Part shown: positions 1 to 11,740 of the stretch, one piece after another | Position numbering within the stretch: position 1 is the stretch's first letter | Layout: every line of letters starts with the position of its first letter | Source of the DNA: Aquatica leii | Lineage: Eukaryota > Arthropoda > Insecta > Coleoptera > Lampyridae | NCBI GenBank assembly: GCA_035610365.1 | Contig: CM069436.1 | Span: 36,277,117-36,341,116, forward strand | Length of the DNA stretch: 64,000 nt | Direction of reading: 5' to 3' | Made by a program: the position numbers and the translations under genes | Notes under the pieces: generated by a model | What the model was told of the DNA's origin: nothing | What the model saw: the letters and a program-made list of their open reading frames with translations, nothing else | The model's database searches: none

Positions 1-1439
1 AACTTTAAATAGAATAAAACAAAAAAGAACGTTAGCACAGAAAATCGCAAGTCAAAAGAAAAAGGATAAAGTAAGAAAGGTAGATATAGGAAAAGACGTA
101 GAAAAATAAAGGTTTTGTGTTAATACTTAATTTGTTCTTCTCTCCGTAAAAGAAACAAAAAGAAAAACCACCTTACAGTGCCCATTTAACCGTCGAAAAA
201 GCAATTCCTCACAAAGAACAAAAAAAAAGAAATGTGGCATGCAAGTGATCAACCAATCAAGAAGCAGAGAAAGAAAAAAAACTAAAGGAGACAAAAAAGA
301 CGGAAAAAAATAAAACTAGATACGTGTGTTTTGTTTTTCTTTCCGTAGAAGAATCGAAAAGAGTGACTAATCTTTTAATGTGAAGGAGAAAAGATATCAC
401 AGGTAACCATAAAACAAATGCGTACATATTGCTGTTCCAAATTAAATAGTTTACTGCAAGACCTTAAAGCTGACAAGCGAAATAGAAAACCTAAGAAAAG
501 AAAACCTAAATCTAACAGAAAAAGAGAGAATATTATATATGACGTACTAATCGAAAAAACTGACTAAGTGGATATTACTATATACAGAAAAAAATTTATT
601 TTGTCTTAAAGTAAGATGGAGAAGAAAATAAAATTTAGCAAGAAACTTAACCGAAGAAAATAATATTGGTGACGGCAACATGGGAGAAAACAAATAGACA
701 TCATCCGAACTGCAATCAGCAAAATACCGACGACTTAGTCAAAAACCAAAACAAGAGATAGAACCTAGAAGGATAACAGAAGTCACAATGCTTCATCGTG
801 GTTGGCAATGCGTGACGTGACCTAATAAGTGAGTGGTTCTTTGTCTGAAGGTCTACATATCAAACCAAAGCAGAAATCGGATAAAACGTGTATGACTAAA
901 AATAAGTCAATAACTAAAGAAAGTATACAAAATAGCAATAGATAATTAAAGCCTAGGTACAACAAAAAGGCATCAAAAGATAATCAACTGAAGCACGGGA
1001 CAAAAAAAAGAAGTAAAACTTGAGACAATCAATAAGTAAAAGAATCAATAAAATCATAAAGATTACAATCACACACAGAAAGATCAAGCCATGACAGTTG
1101 AGCGTCAATATTTGTTAAGTAAATTTAACCGTAACTTGCATGCGGCAGTTCAAAACTCTTTGAAAAGAGGGCAGATTGTCTAGAAATGCTATTTGTTAAT
1201 GTCATACTCAAATTGTCACCTAAAATTGCTAAAAGTGTAAAGAGAAAAAGACATATGACATCACAAGTCTCGTTTGTAAATTTGTCAGTGACAGTAAACT
1301 AAAAGCGTCAAGCCTACTATTAACTTTTACTATTGATATTGCAGGTGTGTCATAAAATTTATTAGTCCATCTCACAAATACTTTATTGACTTGATCCCAA
1401 ATTAAATCTAGAAATTTGTGTTAGCAACCAAAGTTCACA
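1..1439. other. A-rich stretch without recognisable gene
   Basis: The plus strand is strongly A-rich over about the first 1.1 kb, with many runs of A and scattered stops in all frames. Such one-sided A richness is seen in old LINE sense strands elsewhere in this window (near 3.9 kb and 36 kb), so a decayed LINE is possible, but I could not read any domain motif. No gene is supported. Confidence 0.5.
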
Positions 1440-1672
1440 TTTGTACGTGCTCTAAGTTATCTAAAAAAAATATATTTAATAGACATTTCTCCTTTATCTA
1501 AAGGTAATCATAGATGTCAATTACAGTCATGCTTATTATAAAAATACATTTTCATAAGAACTAAACCTACATGTTCAACTTTGTAGAGTAAAAGCTAATA
1601 GCTCTTTCTTTATCTGAAGTTAATCGTGAATGTCGATTAAAGTCATAATTATCATCAAAATGGATTGTATCG
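1440..1672. repeat. Degenerate two-copy tandem duplication, period about 116 bp
   Basis: Two imperfect copies follow each other. The shared octamer CTTTATCT occurs at 1492 and again at 1608, followed in both by related text (AATCATAGATGTCAATTA against AATCGTGAATGTCGATTA, then AGTCAT). No coding content is visible. It looks like an old local duplication. Confidence 0.5.
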
Positions 1673-2239
1673 GAGTTGAACTAACAAGCAAAAAAAAGCT
1701 ACGTAGGATAAGAGGAAGTGGTTCTAAATCAACTTGCAAGAATTGACCTAAACAAACAAACATACATTACAAGTTAAATAAATACTTTTAAAAATAAAGT
1801 TAATGAGACTAAAAAAATACATAAATTTATGCTTTAGTTTTTAAAGAACTATAAATGTAAAACTAAATTAAATTTTTTTTTAGAAAATAATTTTTATATC
1901 TACTTTAAATAGCTGTAATGATTGGCAACTGCAGCCTCTTTGCAAATCGTTTCACCTATTCTAGGAGAGTAAGATAAATTCTTGTTTTCGAGCTAAAGTT
2001 ATGATCGCAAGGATATGACACGATTCAATAGAAACCAGTTAACATATAAAAAAAATAAAAATTTTAAAAGTCATAAAATTAAGATAAACTTTCTTGACTC
2101 TAAATTGTGTAAAATATTTTATAGACAAGATTTGCGTTTTTTAAAATCTGTTTCAAGTAAGTTTATATCTTTGGCCTTTATGTGTTTTTTTAAAAAAAAA
2201 TTTGATTTGCCACATTTTATCGTTACAATTTTTAATTAT

Positions 2240-2390
2240 TGTCACGTGTCGTTAGTCATAAAGTTTTACAATTCGTATTTTAACAAAATTTTTGGTACTG
2301 CACTGTGAGTTAGTGCGCCACTAGCTGTGTAATTTAGTGAATTTGTCAGATATGTAGGTATTTGCCAGATTTACTGATGTCACAATAGAT
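2240..2390 (+). mobile_element. Possible Penelope-like RT scrap (weak)
   Basis: An open frame ending at 2308 finishes with FNKIFGTAL, which resembles the PLE reverse-transcriptase motif read as FYKQIFGTAMGN on the other strand near 3.2 kb. After the stop the frame reads VSAPLAV, loosely like the SPLSPV-type continuation of that motif. Nothing upstream is clearly RT. This is a tentative call; chance similarity is quite possible. Confidence 0.22.
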
Positions 2391-2999
2391 GCAAAAATAA
2401 TCATTGTCATATTTTAATAGTGTTGGGTGAATGGCTTTAATGGTTTACTGCAAAGAAAAAATTGACTTCGACCAGCTGTCGCTAACTATAAATTTTTTTT
2501 TCTATGTGGAGGATTGGGATTAGGCGTTAGAGTGTTAGTGGTGAGTAAACGCTTGATTACATAAGAAGGATAATTCTTATTACGTAGGATTTGTTGTAGA
2601 ATTTTTAAGTTTTTTGATGGAACTGAGGACTGCTTAATGTCAAGATTTTGTTTTTAAACGATTTTATGTTGATTTTTTGGTTATGGGAATGTTTTAAAAC
2701 GAAATTGATAATACTATTAGATGCCGTGGTTTTTGAGTACTATTCTATTAAGATGTTATTAGAATTTTTAATCAGCAGGAAATCTAAGAAAGGAATTTGG
2801 TTGTTGTTTTCAACTTCTATAGAAAATTGTAAGAACGGATTGTAGATGTGTTAAGTACTGTTAGTTAATATCTTTCACCCCCCACCAATGTACGTAAAGG
2901 TAGGAAAGTAGCGAGAGTAGTTGTTAAGTGGTAGAAGTTGTATGCCAGAGTAATGTAAAAATCGTTGTAAGGTGTAGATAAAAAATAAACAATTATAAA
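2391..2999. other. AT-rich, nothing recognised
   Basis: T-rich sequence with short open frames only. The frame at 2648-2845 shows no family resemblance and I regard it as chance. Confidence 0.5.
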
Positions 3000-3330
3000 T
3001 ATCCATGACTGATCATTCACCAATCAACAAATTAATACAAAATGTTAAATATTAAAAGGGTGTAATCAATTTGGTTTTTAGGAATGCATGTTATTATGTC
3101 GTCTACATATGAGAACAGAAAAAACGGAATGAAGTTTAAGATGTTAGTAACCCACGTTAATAAATCATGCATAGTTATATTTGCAAAAATCGGAGAAAAA
3201 AGATTGCCCATTGCAGTACCAAAAATCTGTTTATAAAATTGTTTTTTACAAACCCCATTAACTTTGTAATATTTCTGTTTATAAATATTTATTGCTTAAT
3301 TACGGAATAGATAAAGAAATAATGTTTTAT
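3000..3330 (-). mobile_element. Penelope-like element reverse transcriptase fragment
   Basis: Read on the minus strand, this piece gives FYKQIFGTAMGN (codons 3203-3220 for the GTAMGN part), then a segment ending in SYVDDIITCIPKNQID, with the YVDD catalytic motif encoded by 3098-3109. The spacing and wording (GTAMGN, SPIFAN, YVDDI, TCIPKN) match the palm region of Penelope-like reverse transcriptases, which use a YxDD motif. Only about 100 residues of a domain normally several hundred residues long survive, and the GIY-YIG endonuclease of canonical PLEs is not seen. A decayed PLE-type hammerhead lies 160 bp away on the opposite strand. The element is broken and old. Confidence 0.8.
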
Positions 3331-3486
3331 TGAATTAATAACCTTTTATAATCAATAATGTGAGTTAGTTCAAAACATACTCAAATGTCTAAAGTGCTGT
3401 CATGTTTGTTAGTTATGTAATTATACATTTTTGATTTTATGTTATTAAATATATAAAATGTTTGTTTCTTACAATGAAGTGAGCGA

Positions 3487-3523
3487 GCCTGATAAAGTGT
3501 TCATCCTGAGCACAAAACGTCGC
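3487..3523 (+). ncRNA. Decayed hammerhead ribozyme of PLE type
   Basis: The order of parts is GC, CTGATAA, a stem II (GTGTTC...GAGCAC), AAAA, CGTC, GC. That is the PLE hammerhead layout (CTGATGA, stem II, GAAA, very short stem III, cleavage triplet GTC, stem I) with core changes CTGATAA for CTGATGA and CAAAAC for CGAAAC. The flanking word GTGAGCGAGCC is shared with the better-preserved copies at 21.7 and 21.85 kb. Core substitutions should make it inactive. Confidence 0.65.
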
Positions 3524-3615
3524 AAAATTAACAACAACAATTTTAATGCAAATGTGTAAATGCCACCAGAATAAACTACTATCATAGCCGTTTTGTCTTT
3601 TTGGGGCTCTTCAGC
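3524..3615 (+). repeat. PLE-terminal repeat, shared with 53.5 kb
   Basis: The stretch from about 3547 (GCAAATGT...GCCACCAGA...AGCCGTTTTG...TTTTTG) matches 53486-53540 in the same order and spacing. In both places a hammerhead-like motif precedes it, so it is probably the conserved flank of the PLE terminal repeat rather than an independent element. Confidence 0.55.
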
Positions 3616-3859
3616 AGTGGGAAAACACTTTACAGTACTTCCACAAATGTTTTCACAGTCCTACAGCTTTATATTAATAAATGATGTGATTAACATGAGT
3701 TAAATACGATTGCAGAGTATATAATTACTACGCATGAATAATAATATGTAAATGGCTATAGAAATAGAAACGTGAAGTTAAGAATACTTCAAAATTATTT
3801 TATAGATAAAGAAGAAATATTTTAAAAAAATGACAAAATATACACAACCCAACATTTAT

Positions 3860-4095
3860 ATATAGCAAAAAACCGAGTCTTAGTTCAAATATTTACGAAA
3901 TGTAAAAAGTACTTTAAAAATGAAACTATACGAAAAGACCTAGAAGTGAACTCGTTAAATGAAAGATTAAAAAAAAACAGCAATTGAAATGAAAGACAAT
4001 AAACCTGTAAGATAAGTTTAAAAACCTAAACCAAAAAAAAGAAAGACTACAGAAGACAAAATAGCAGCCATATTCAATAAGCACTAAATAAGTTG
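3860..4095 (+). mobile_element. LINE ORF2 C-terminal fragment (Jockey/R1/I group)
   Basis: The plus strand translates to FKNETIRKDLEVNSLNERL around 3910-3965. This fits the C-terminal part of insect Jockey-related ORF2 proteins, in which a segment like WY-x-N-x-TIHxDL-x-(I/V)-P-x-V-xxE-I follows the RT. The upstream text is A-rich and frame-broken, and the downstream text is lysine-rich before stops. Nothing of RT or endonuclease remains, so this is a 5'-truncated or deleted copy. Confidence 0.55.
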
Positions 4096-4400
4096 GCCGG
4101 AGACAAAAAGATGGCGACTAATACAAAAAGCATGCGCAACATTTGTACGTAATAAAAAAAAATAATAGAAAAAAAAACTAATTGTATATCTTACACTTAT
4201 TGGTAAAAAAATTTCTAATGATATACATGTTTCATATTTAAAATTTTAGAAATATTACGTTATTACTTAAAACGTTTTCTGTAAAAGAAATTAAAAAATG
4301 ATCTGTTTGCAAAGTATAGATAAACCTTAAATGCTTAAACAACAAATTTTATTCATAAACGTTTGTATTTTCAAAGTTATTTCTACTTATACAATTGTAA

Positions 4401-4966
4401 AGTCCTCGCAATTTAACTTTCGATGCACGTCATTAATGACGTAAAATTTATACCACCCTATTTATAGTAAAAATTAAATAAATACCAAATTGTCTTATAG
4501 AATTTTTTTTGTCAAGTTGTTGGTGTGCTTACTACAGTTGCAGCGTTGTTGGCATCTGTCAAAATTAATTTGTGTTTTTTACGTCAAAGTGCTAATTGTT
4601 TTTTATAATTGTTTTTGATACAAAACTGTACTATTTTGAGCTTGAACGAAATAATGGTGGTCTATTGATATCAGTAAATGCCGTGCGAGAGGTACCCTTT
4701 TACATAATATTAAAATTGTGGCCATACATATATTCTACCTTTAGTTCTGTATCTACAGCGGTTGCTAACAACGAGATTCTTAGATCTCAAAACGTAAGCG
4801 TAGTACACCTGTTATGAATGTAGAAACTTTTATTGAAAACGTAATTTGCAATGTAATATACAGAATATACGAAAACAGTAAGTTTACATGATAATACCGA
4901 CAACATGGTTGAATAACTACGTCACTGACGTTAATGACGTGCATCGAAAGTTAAATTGCGAGGACT
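4401..4966. mobile_element. 566-bp MITE with perfect 36-bp terminal inverted repeats
   Basis: The first 36 bases (4401-4436, starting AGTCCTCGCAATTTAACT) are exactly reverse-complemented at 4931-4966. The interior is T-rich with a 73-codon open frame of no recognisable family. The repeats continue inward imperfectly with TGACGTAA-like words. I could not find a clear target-site duplication. This is a non-autonomous DNA transposon; superfamily is unknown. Identical ends suggest it is not very old. Confidence 0.8.
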
Positions 4967-6229
4967 ATAGTTACATTCCAATTTTTGAAGTTAATGCAAA
5001 ACTCAAAACCTAAACGTTTATGAATTTTGTGTTTACTTCATATGTATTTTTGATTAGTTTGTTTAAAAATTACTTCTAAATGTTATAATTTCTAATTTAA
5101 AGTAAAATGCACAAATTAAACATAGTATGATAGTATGATAATTATCTATTCATTTACTAAAAGCACGAATTTTAGTTAAAAAATGTTTTAAATTATGTAA
5201 CCGTTTAAAAATGTATTTAATAATAACTAAACAACATGTTTCTTTAAACAAACATTTTTTTTAAATTTTGATTTATATTCTTTTACAGTTACAGTAATTT
5301 AAAAAAAAACAATTACCTAATGCGTTTTCAATTAGATTAAAGAACAATATTACTGTTTTCTTGTACCTATGACACGTTTTCTGTCGCATAATCAATAAAC
5401 TTTGTCATCAATTCTAAACGTTTATAAATTAGAGGACAATGTCATATGACGTAATTCTTTAGTTACTTACGTACTTATTATACTATGTATGTGTATAAGT
5501 TATGTGTAATAAATTAAAGTAAAATATTATTTGTTAAAGTATACTTATTTTTATTGTAACAATGTTAGTTTTTTGTTGCTAGAAGAATTCTTTGACAAAA
5601 TTATTGTTGGTGTAACGTGACAGCACGAACGTGAGTTAGAACTCCAAAACAAACATCTTTTTAGTTTTTTACTTATAACGTATTAGTTTTAGTAACGTTT
5701 AGAACCTATGTATTAAATGGTTGTGTAAAAAATAAATAATTAAAACGTCATTTTGTAAAATACTTAAATAAATAAAAACTGAAGACGATTGTAATCGTAA
5801 TTTTTATTCAAAATGTTTTTGTAAATATCCCCCATAAGGTATAACATTTAATAAATTTTCATTTTAGTTTTCTATGACCTTGAAAAGTTGCCTAAGTACT
5901 TGTCTAAAACTAATAGTCATTTTTAGTATCTTTCTAAATATTGTGTTCTTAAAAAAACTAAAGTAATTGAATAATTAAGTTTAAGTAAAATTTTAAGATG
6001 AAATCTATTAAACAAAAATATTATTGAATTAGTTAATGTTAGTTCAAATATTATTTGTTAAATTTTTACTGTTAAATAAATTTGATCACAATGTAGATTT
6101 GTCCCAAAACAAGCATTACAGTACTTATAAGAACTAAAAACATTGTCAAAAAGTAACACTGATGCTTGTAAACATCTATTTGAAGTGCAAAAATCTGATG
6201 AATATATTTGCAGTGAAAAACATCTGTAA
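4967..6229. other. AT-rich, nothing recognised
   Basis: No motif, repeat or long open frame with family resemblance was found. The minus-strand frame at 6058-6240 sits just before the piggyBac relic and looks like chance. Confidence 0.5.
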
Positions 6230-7590
6230 TTAGCGAACATAACAATTTTTTTACATCTGATACTGGTAAAACTAATCTTAGTTCTTATTGGTCCACTTCT
6301 AGAAAAACTGTAAAGAGTAGAAAAAACAAAAACCCGCTAAGAACTGCGTGTCACTAGAAATCGCAACAAACAAATTGCTAAAGTGGGGATGTGTGGAAAT
6401 CTATAGAATGTGATAGGCATAATGTTAGACGTGCACAATAACAGAATATAATTTATGATATTCCTGGGCCAACTAATTTTGCAAAACGGATTGTTGCAGA
6501 CTCTCTACTTAGTCCATTCTATTTATTCATAGACAATTATATTCTGAAGCATATTTAACGTTATTCTGTAATTGAAGCAGAGGTAGTTGCAAGATGATAT
6601 TTGAACCATACCTATTTCAAAATTTAAAATTTTAATTGCCGTCTTATTTGCTTGTGTTTTTATTGCCGTCTTATTTGCTTGTGTGAACTCAATCCACTAC
6701 AAGTAAGCGTTTGAAAAATGATAAAATTTGCTTAGTATCTGAAATGTGTCAGATTCATATACAATTCCAAAGGTTGCCACATGCCAAGAAAATACCGTCA
6801 AAAATAAGGTTTTACTTTTACATGGGCAACAACACAGATACGTTTCAGATATATAGTAAATATATTTTTTTACCTAGGAAAGGATGACACGAAATCTGCA
6901 AATCCAAGTTTTGCTAAGCACGTTGTACTAAAATTAACGAAGCCGAATTTCAATAAAGACATAAATATTTCTACTAATAATATTTTTACAAGCATGTCGT
7001 TGGAAAATATCTGGTGAAAAAATACTGTTAGTAGAAACAGTAAATCGTTCTATAAAGAAAATTTAAACCTTTGGAAAAAAGCTAAAAGCGGAACTATATC
7101 CAATTATTGTTTTAGCAGTTAACAAATGTATCATCGCTAATTACCAAGTCAGACTAAATAAAAATGTACTACTTTTAAATACATTTTACTCCAACGTAGT
7201 AATAGATAACGGAATAAAGAGAAACCAGAACGCTCCTATATTATAATAATAAAACGAAGTGTAGAATAAACGTAGTGAACCAAATGACAAGAAAACACGT
7301 CTGTAAAACAGATTCGAAACTTGCTGTAATTAGAGTTGTAACTGGTAAAAATATGTCAACAATGAACTTTATTTTGAAACTGATTTTGGAATTCTCTAAA
7401 GTGTAAATCAAAAAAAGCAAAATTTTAAGAGTCAATCAAGTTCACAAAATCTACAAAAGCCGACAAGTGTCCAATTTTCAAATGTAAAGAAAACAAAACA
7501 AAAGAAATGTGTGTAATATGTAACAAATACGTTTGTAGAAAATGTGGCGAAACTATGGAAAAATGTTTCATTCGTACAAAATAATTAATA
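6230..7590 (+). pseudogene. Decayed piggyBac-family transposase
   Basis: Pieces of a piggyBac/PGBD-like transposase can be read in order on the plus strand across frames: IPGPTNFAKR near 6458; KDDTKSANPSFAKHVVLKL then INISTNNIFTS near 6890-7000; VLLLNTFYSNVVIDN near 7170; YNKTKCRINVVNQM near 7245; and a C-terminal cysteine cluster ending CVICNKYVCRKCGETMEKC near 7510-7570, before a stop at about 7582. Family knowledge gives three catalytic aspartates; two of them lie in motifs usually read DNFFTS and GVDVVD, here changed to NNIFTS and INVVN, so the protein would be inactive even if whole. Many frameshifts and stops separate the pieces. No TTAA-bounded terminal repeats were found. It contains a 23-bp direct duplication at 6635-6657 and 6662-6684. 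Confidence 0.8.
6635..6684. repeat. 23-bp word duplicated with period 27
   Basis: The word beginning ATTGCCGTCTTATTTG occurs at 6635-6657 and again at 6662-6684 without change, separated by four T-rich bases. It is a recent-looking slippage duplication inside the dead piggyBac copy. Confidence 0.8.
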
Positions 7591-7969
7591 GGTAAAAATT
7601 TTTGAATTATTGCATATTTTTTTAACATTACATTTTTGAAATAGATGTTCAATAAAAAGATTTTTTTAAATAAAGTTTATTCTCGATTTCAATTTGTTAC
7701 ATTATAGAAAGGATCAATTTGACCACAACTGGCGTTTTTAGGTATTTACATTAAGTGGCGGTTCTAGTGTTAACGGTTTGTAGATTTTTAGATTTTGGCA
7801 GCTTTTTTAATGTTTTTTTAAGTTTAGATTTTGTTTTATTAATTTTTTGCAAAACTAGAAATCTTTTCACATAGAAGCCTTTTTGTGTGTTATTTAATTG
7901 TTTTTGTTGTTTTTTATTGTCATATGTACAGCTGTTGTTACAATCTAGTTAATAAATTAATAGACGTAC
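7591..7969. other. AT-rich, nothing recognised
   Basis: T-rich sequence downstream of the piggyBac stop; part may be its 3' untranslated end, but no terminal repeat is seen. Confidence 0.45.
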
Positions 7970-9210
7970 AAATTGGAGAAATGCGAAAAAAATGTAGATG
8001 TTTGGGTTACAGTTCGGCTAGCTTCGCCGCAGATTGTCGTAAATCGAATTGTTAGTAAAATTTACTCTTTAGATAAGCCATGCCCGAGCGCCACCTTTTC
8101 TTACGGATAGTAATACAACAAAAGTCTAAGCTAGAGAAAAAGAAATATTCCAGACGCCGCAATGAACAAATGGTAGTATTTACTATAAACACGTACGCAA
8201 AATTTATCAAAAGTACGATCTACCGTAGCCTTGACGTCAAGCTTAGAAGTGAGATGTTGAGATGAGTTTGAATTACCCGGTAACATTAAACAAAACGTCG
8301 TCGCGTACTTCGATTTCTTTTACAAATTTTTATAATTGTATGAAATTAATGACAGTTAATTAATAAGATATACAGTAGGAGTAAAATTTTAACAAAACGC
8401 ACATGATATGTTACATTTTCCTATATTTAAGCTAATTAATTCGTTGAATTAATCGTTACAAAAATTGACGGCAACGCTTCTATTGTTGAAATCAAAACAG
8501 CGATACGGGATACTCAACAGCACGCAATCAATTAGAAGTAGAAGTTGTGTTTTCCTCCCGATTTATTTACCGTTCAAATAATAGAAAATAAATATCCTGT
8601 TCTCGGAGAATATGATTGGAAACAAAACCCAAAGGTGTTAACCATACTAGTTATACGTCTATACACTCTATAGAGCAATCTATAAAAGTTATCTATATCA
8701 ATTCGTAACTTCAAAACACCTCAAACTATAAACACCGTCCCAATTCACAATCAATAACGCCACTAGCCGCAATCAATAAAATTATTCACAGAAATTAAGC
8801 TATATTAGCTATTCCTAGGAGCAAACCATAAAAGGTACAACCACAAGAATTGATTGGTAACTCGTAACAACGTTTAACACGTTTTAATATTAACCTACAA
8901 TATGATCTTCGAGTAGGTGATCCAAAATATTAGTAAGTCGTTTCACCGAGTTACACATACGGAATATTCAGAAAAGATTTGCTAAAAAAAACATTTATAA
9001 ACCGGATGTCGATTGACGACAAAATCTTATTATCCCTTCCCAATCCTTTTCCGTTTTAACGACGGCACACACACCGTACTTTGCGTATCAAAAATCGACA
9101 ATGACCTGAAATGTTTTTACAAAATAAAAAACAACCTGCGCCGCCTGAAGACCTATCCGTCATTTGAAAGAATTTCAAACTACATTTTCACCGTTACATT
9201 GAATTAAATT
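7970..9210 (+). other. Higher-GC stretch with coding-like fragments, unidentified
   Basis: This kilobase is less AT-biased than its flanks and holds short open segments that look more protein-like than the background: KCRCLGYSSASF...DCRKSNC near 7985-8050 (cysteine-rich, faintly like a retroelement zinc knuckle), KIDGNASIVEIKTAIRDT near 8465-8515, and a 64-codon frame at 9013-9207 (FRFNDGTHTVLCVSKIDND). A decayed gag/ORF1 of a non-LTR element is one reading; I cannot confirm it. No start, splice sites or family assignment can be defended. Confidence 0.25.
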
Positions 9211-10093
9211 AAAAAATGATCTGGCAAATATTGATTAATATAAAACTAAGTGTTCAAAATCATTGAGTTATGTTGGTTTAGTAGTTTTAAAGACCGATTA
9301 TTGTCATCATTTAGTATTAGAAATGCGCTATTGAAAAACTTTTAAAAAATTTATAAGTTCATGAAATGCACCAAGAGCATTATTACAAGAAATTTTTTAA
9401 AATCAGATTTTTTAAATTCCTACATGTTTTGCAAGTAGCAGTTCGTTTGTCAATTATACAACTTACTTTTTTTTGTCATTTAGTTTTTTCTGCTTTTTAT
9501 CAAAATTTATTTATCAAAACATTTTAAAAATTTATGGCACTGAGATTACATGAGCATACACCACAATCTTAAATCTGTTTGAAATTAAAATTCTAAAAGT
9601 ACATTATTAAATATAAAGGCAAATTGTAATTAAGTTATTTTACAAAAAGGATTTGTTTCTTTCCAGTTTAAAACTTTTTTCTTCCCAGTTGATTATAATG
9701 GACAAAGACAAGACAAAAAATCATAGTCTAATTTATTGAAATTTTTTCAATTACATTCTTAAAGTATTTTTGCTAGTTATTGGCACTAGTGCCAATATAG
9801 CAGTTTATTTAACGAGTTTCTGTGTAAATTAGATGTTTTTTCCCAAGAGGGCATTCCTAAACTCGAGTGAAACGATGGTTTAAATAGTCTTCGAAGAAAA
9901 AAAGTGTCCAATTTAGACAGAAACGAGTTGAATACAACATTTTATTGCTCGAACAGAGACTAGGAAGCCACCAAAGCCAAAATCTTTAAAAAATAATTTG
10001 ACGCTTATGTTGACAAGTGCCCAAAAACTGTTAAAGACAGTTTACAATAGCAAAAAATTAAAAATTTGACAGTTAAAAATAATAACAGTATAT
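9211..10093. other. AT-rich, nothing recognised
   Basis: No gene or repeat was identified. The part at 9840-10050 is slightly richer in GC but gives no readable motif. Confidence 0.45.
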
Positions 10094-10437
10094 TACACTA
10101 CGAGGGCCAAAGGTTGAATTTTCGGCCCCGCGCGTCATGATGCCCCGAGGCGAAACCGACGCGCAGGACCGAGATTTCAACTTTTGGCCCGCGTAGTGTA
10201 TACGATTTTTCTTCATAGCCAGTCGAAAGTACGTTATTAACTCTACTTTTTTTAACTTTAAATGTTGATAAGCATGTTTTTAATGCCTGCCCCCCGACAT
10301 TTGCGGCACGAGCGAAGCGAGTCCCTAGTTACGAGTATTAATACGCATGAGAAATTCTTTTCTCCCGGCGTTATAGAGGGCGCGCGTGTAGTTCTCAAAG
10401 GGAGTAAATGTTCAACTTTCGTCCCTGCTATTATGTA
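10094..10437. mobile_element. CpG-rich inverted-repeat element (MITE-like)
   Basis: A 344-bp island far richer in G, C and CpG than anything around it. Its left end (TACACTACGAGGGCCAAAGG) has a close inverted partner at 10170-10200 (CAACTTTTGGCCCGCGTAGTG), and a weaker inverted partner at the far end 10395-10437 (AAAGTTGAAC and TACATAATA on the opposite strand). The middle includes CGAGCGAAGCGAGTC and CGCGCGTG. It looks like a small non-autonomous element with nested inverted repeats; superfamily unknown. The open frame at 10262-10471 runs through it and is not a gene I recognise. Confidence 0.55.
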
Positions 10438-11624
10438 TGTAGAAAAATATTTTTTTTTGTTTCGTATTTAATAGTTGACATTTATTATTTTTCTAAATCT
10501 TGCTAAAAAGTGTTTGGTACATCTTTGAACAAGTTTTTGACATTTGTGATGTAGACACATGTACAATTTTGATCATAGTTAATTAAAATTATTCAAACTT
10601 ACTATACGAAAATGGTCTATCTTAAAAAATACGTATCATAAATTTTGTGACTTCTTTGGTGTAAATAATCGTGCTAATGAGTCTACAAAGTAAAAAAAAC
10701 TGCTTTTGTCTAAGAGCAAAGAAGATGTGGTAGACCTAAAAGTAAACGCTCTAATAAAAACATTGCTGCTGTAGTATAAAGTGTCGCCAAAAGCTTTTAA
10801 CATCGATATCACGACGTTCTCAGAAATTATGCATTCATCCATCAACTGTTTGTTATTAACACAAACAATTGAAGCTAACAGATCATAATGCATGCAGACA
10901 TTTTGTAAGCTTTTTTAATTTTTTTTTTGATTAATTGTAATTTCTATGTTTTTTAGCACTACGTGTTACTTCTAAATGTAGGTCACGATCATCTATATAT
11001 AAAAGTTAAGCATCCCTTTGGTGGGTCAGGCACATTTGGACTGACTGCAAATAATTGTCATCCGAGGTCAGTACGGTGCTTCTATTTTGCTAATTACTAA
11101 TTAATTTTTACAACGATTTGTTTATTATTACTAGTAGTCTAACTTAAATTGTTATTGCATGCTGATATGTAAACAGTTAATGATCATTATTAATTTAATT
11201 ACGCTTGGTTTTTGAATTAAGGTTTAAATTTTGAAAATACTAACCAAAAATTATTTTTAAAATTTTGTCATATTATTGGTTAGCACAAAACTAGTAACCA
11301 ATTATACGACAGTATTTTAAAATTAACCTTAGTTTAAATTAATCAAAGTTTAACTTATGATTGAAAAACCGACGCTTAGTCTTCTAAGAATTTATATGTC
11401 CTTGCCATTCAAATTTACTATACAGATGTATTGTGAGTTTCCGATGCTTCTGGCGTTCTTATAACTAATATTGTACCTGTAATTAAACTAAATTATTTCT
11501 TGTGTGGCTACCAAATTTGAGAGTTATTTGTTATTAATTCTAATTTTATTTATACGTTATTATTCTAAGACAACTATATTGAGTTTAATGTAAACGATCT
11601 GATTTCTTTCTTTGGTCCTCCAAC
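10438..11624. other. AT-rich; one weak hairpin
   Basis: Nothing coding was recognised. An imperfect inverted pair (TAAGGTTTAAATTTTG at about 11218 and its partner near 11310-11332) could fold as a long AT hairpin. The segment around 11000-11080 has a short GC-richer hairpin (GGGTCAGGCAC) without family resemblance. Confidence 0.45.
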
Positions 11625-11740
11625 TTTACGAACCTTAAAATTGTAATGCAAGCTTCGGGCTTTCTGTACCGATCTAACAGGAGCCGTATCTGCAAGACGA
11701 TATCTGGCGCCTATTGAGCTGATTGTGCAAGGTTCGTAAA
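11625..11740. repeat. 116-bp foldback unit with 12-bp perfect inverted ends
   Basis: TTTACGAACCTT at 11625-11636 is exactly reverse-complemented at 11729-11740 and encloses about 92 bp that is clearly richer in GC than the surroundings. On the minus strand the unit and its flanks are open in two frames (for example RYRLADTAPVRSV), so a small host exon is an alternative to a mini-foldback element. There is no direct repeat at its borders that I can see. Confidence 0.45.

Noticed and set aside
6190-6230. CTGATGA word as a hammerhead
   Set aside because: No GAAA core partner with a pairing stem II and no cleavage triplet.
10995-11090. Short hairpin-rich patch as a small RNA gene
   Set aside because: No match to tRNA, 5S or snRNA boxes that I can read.
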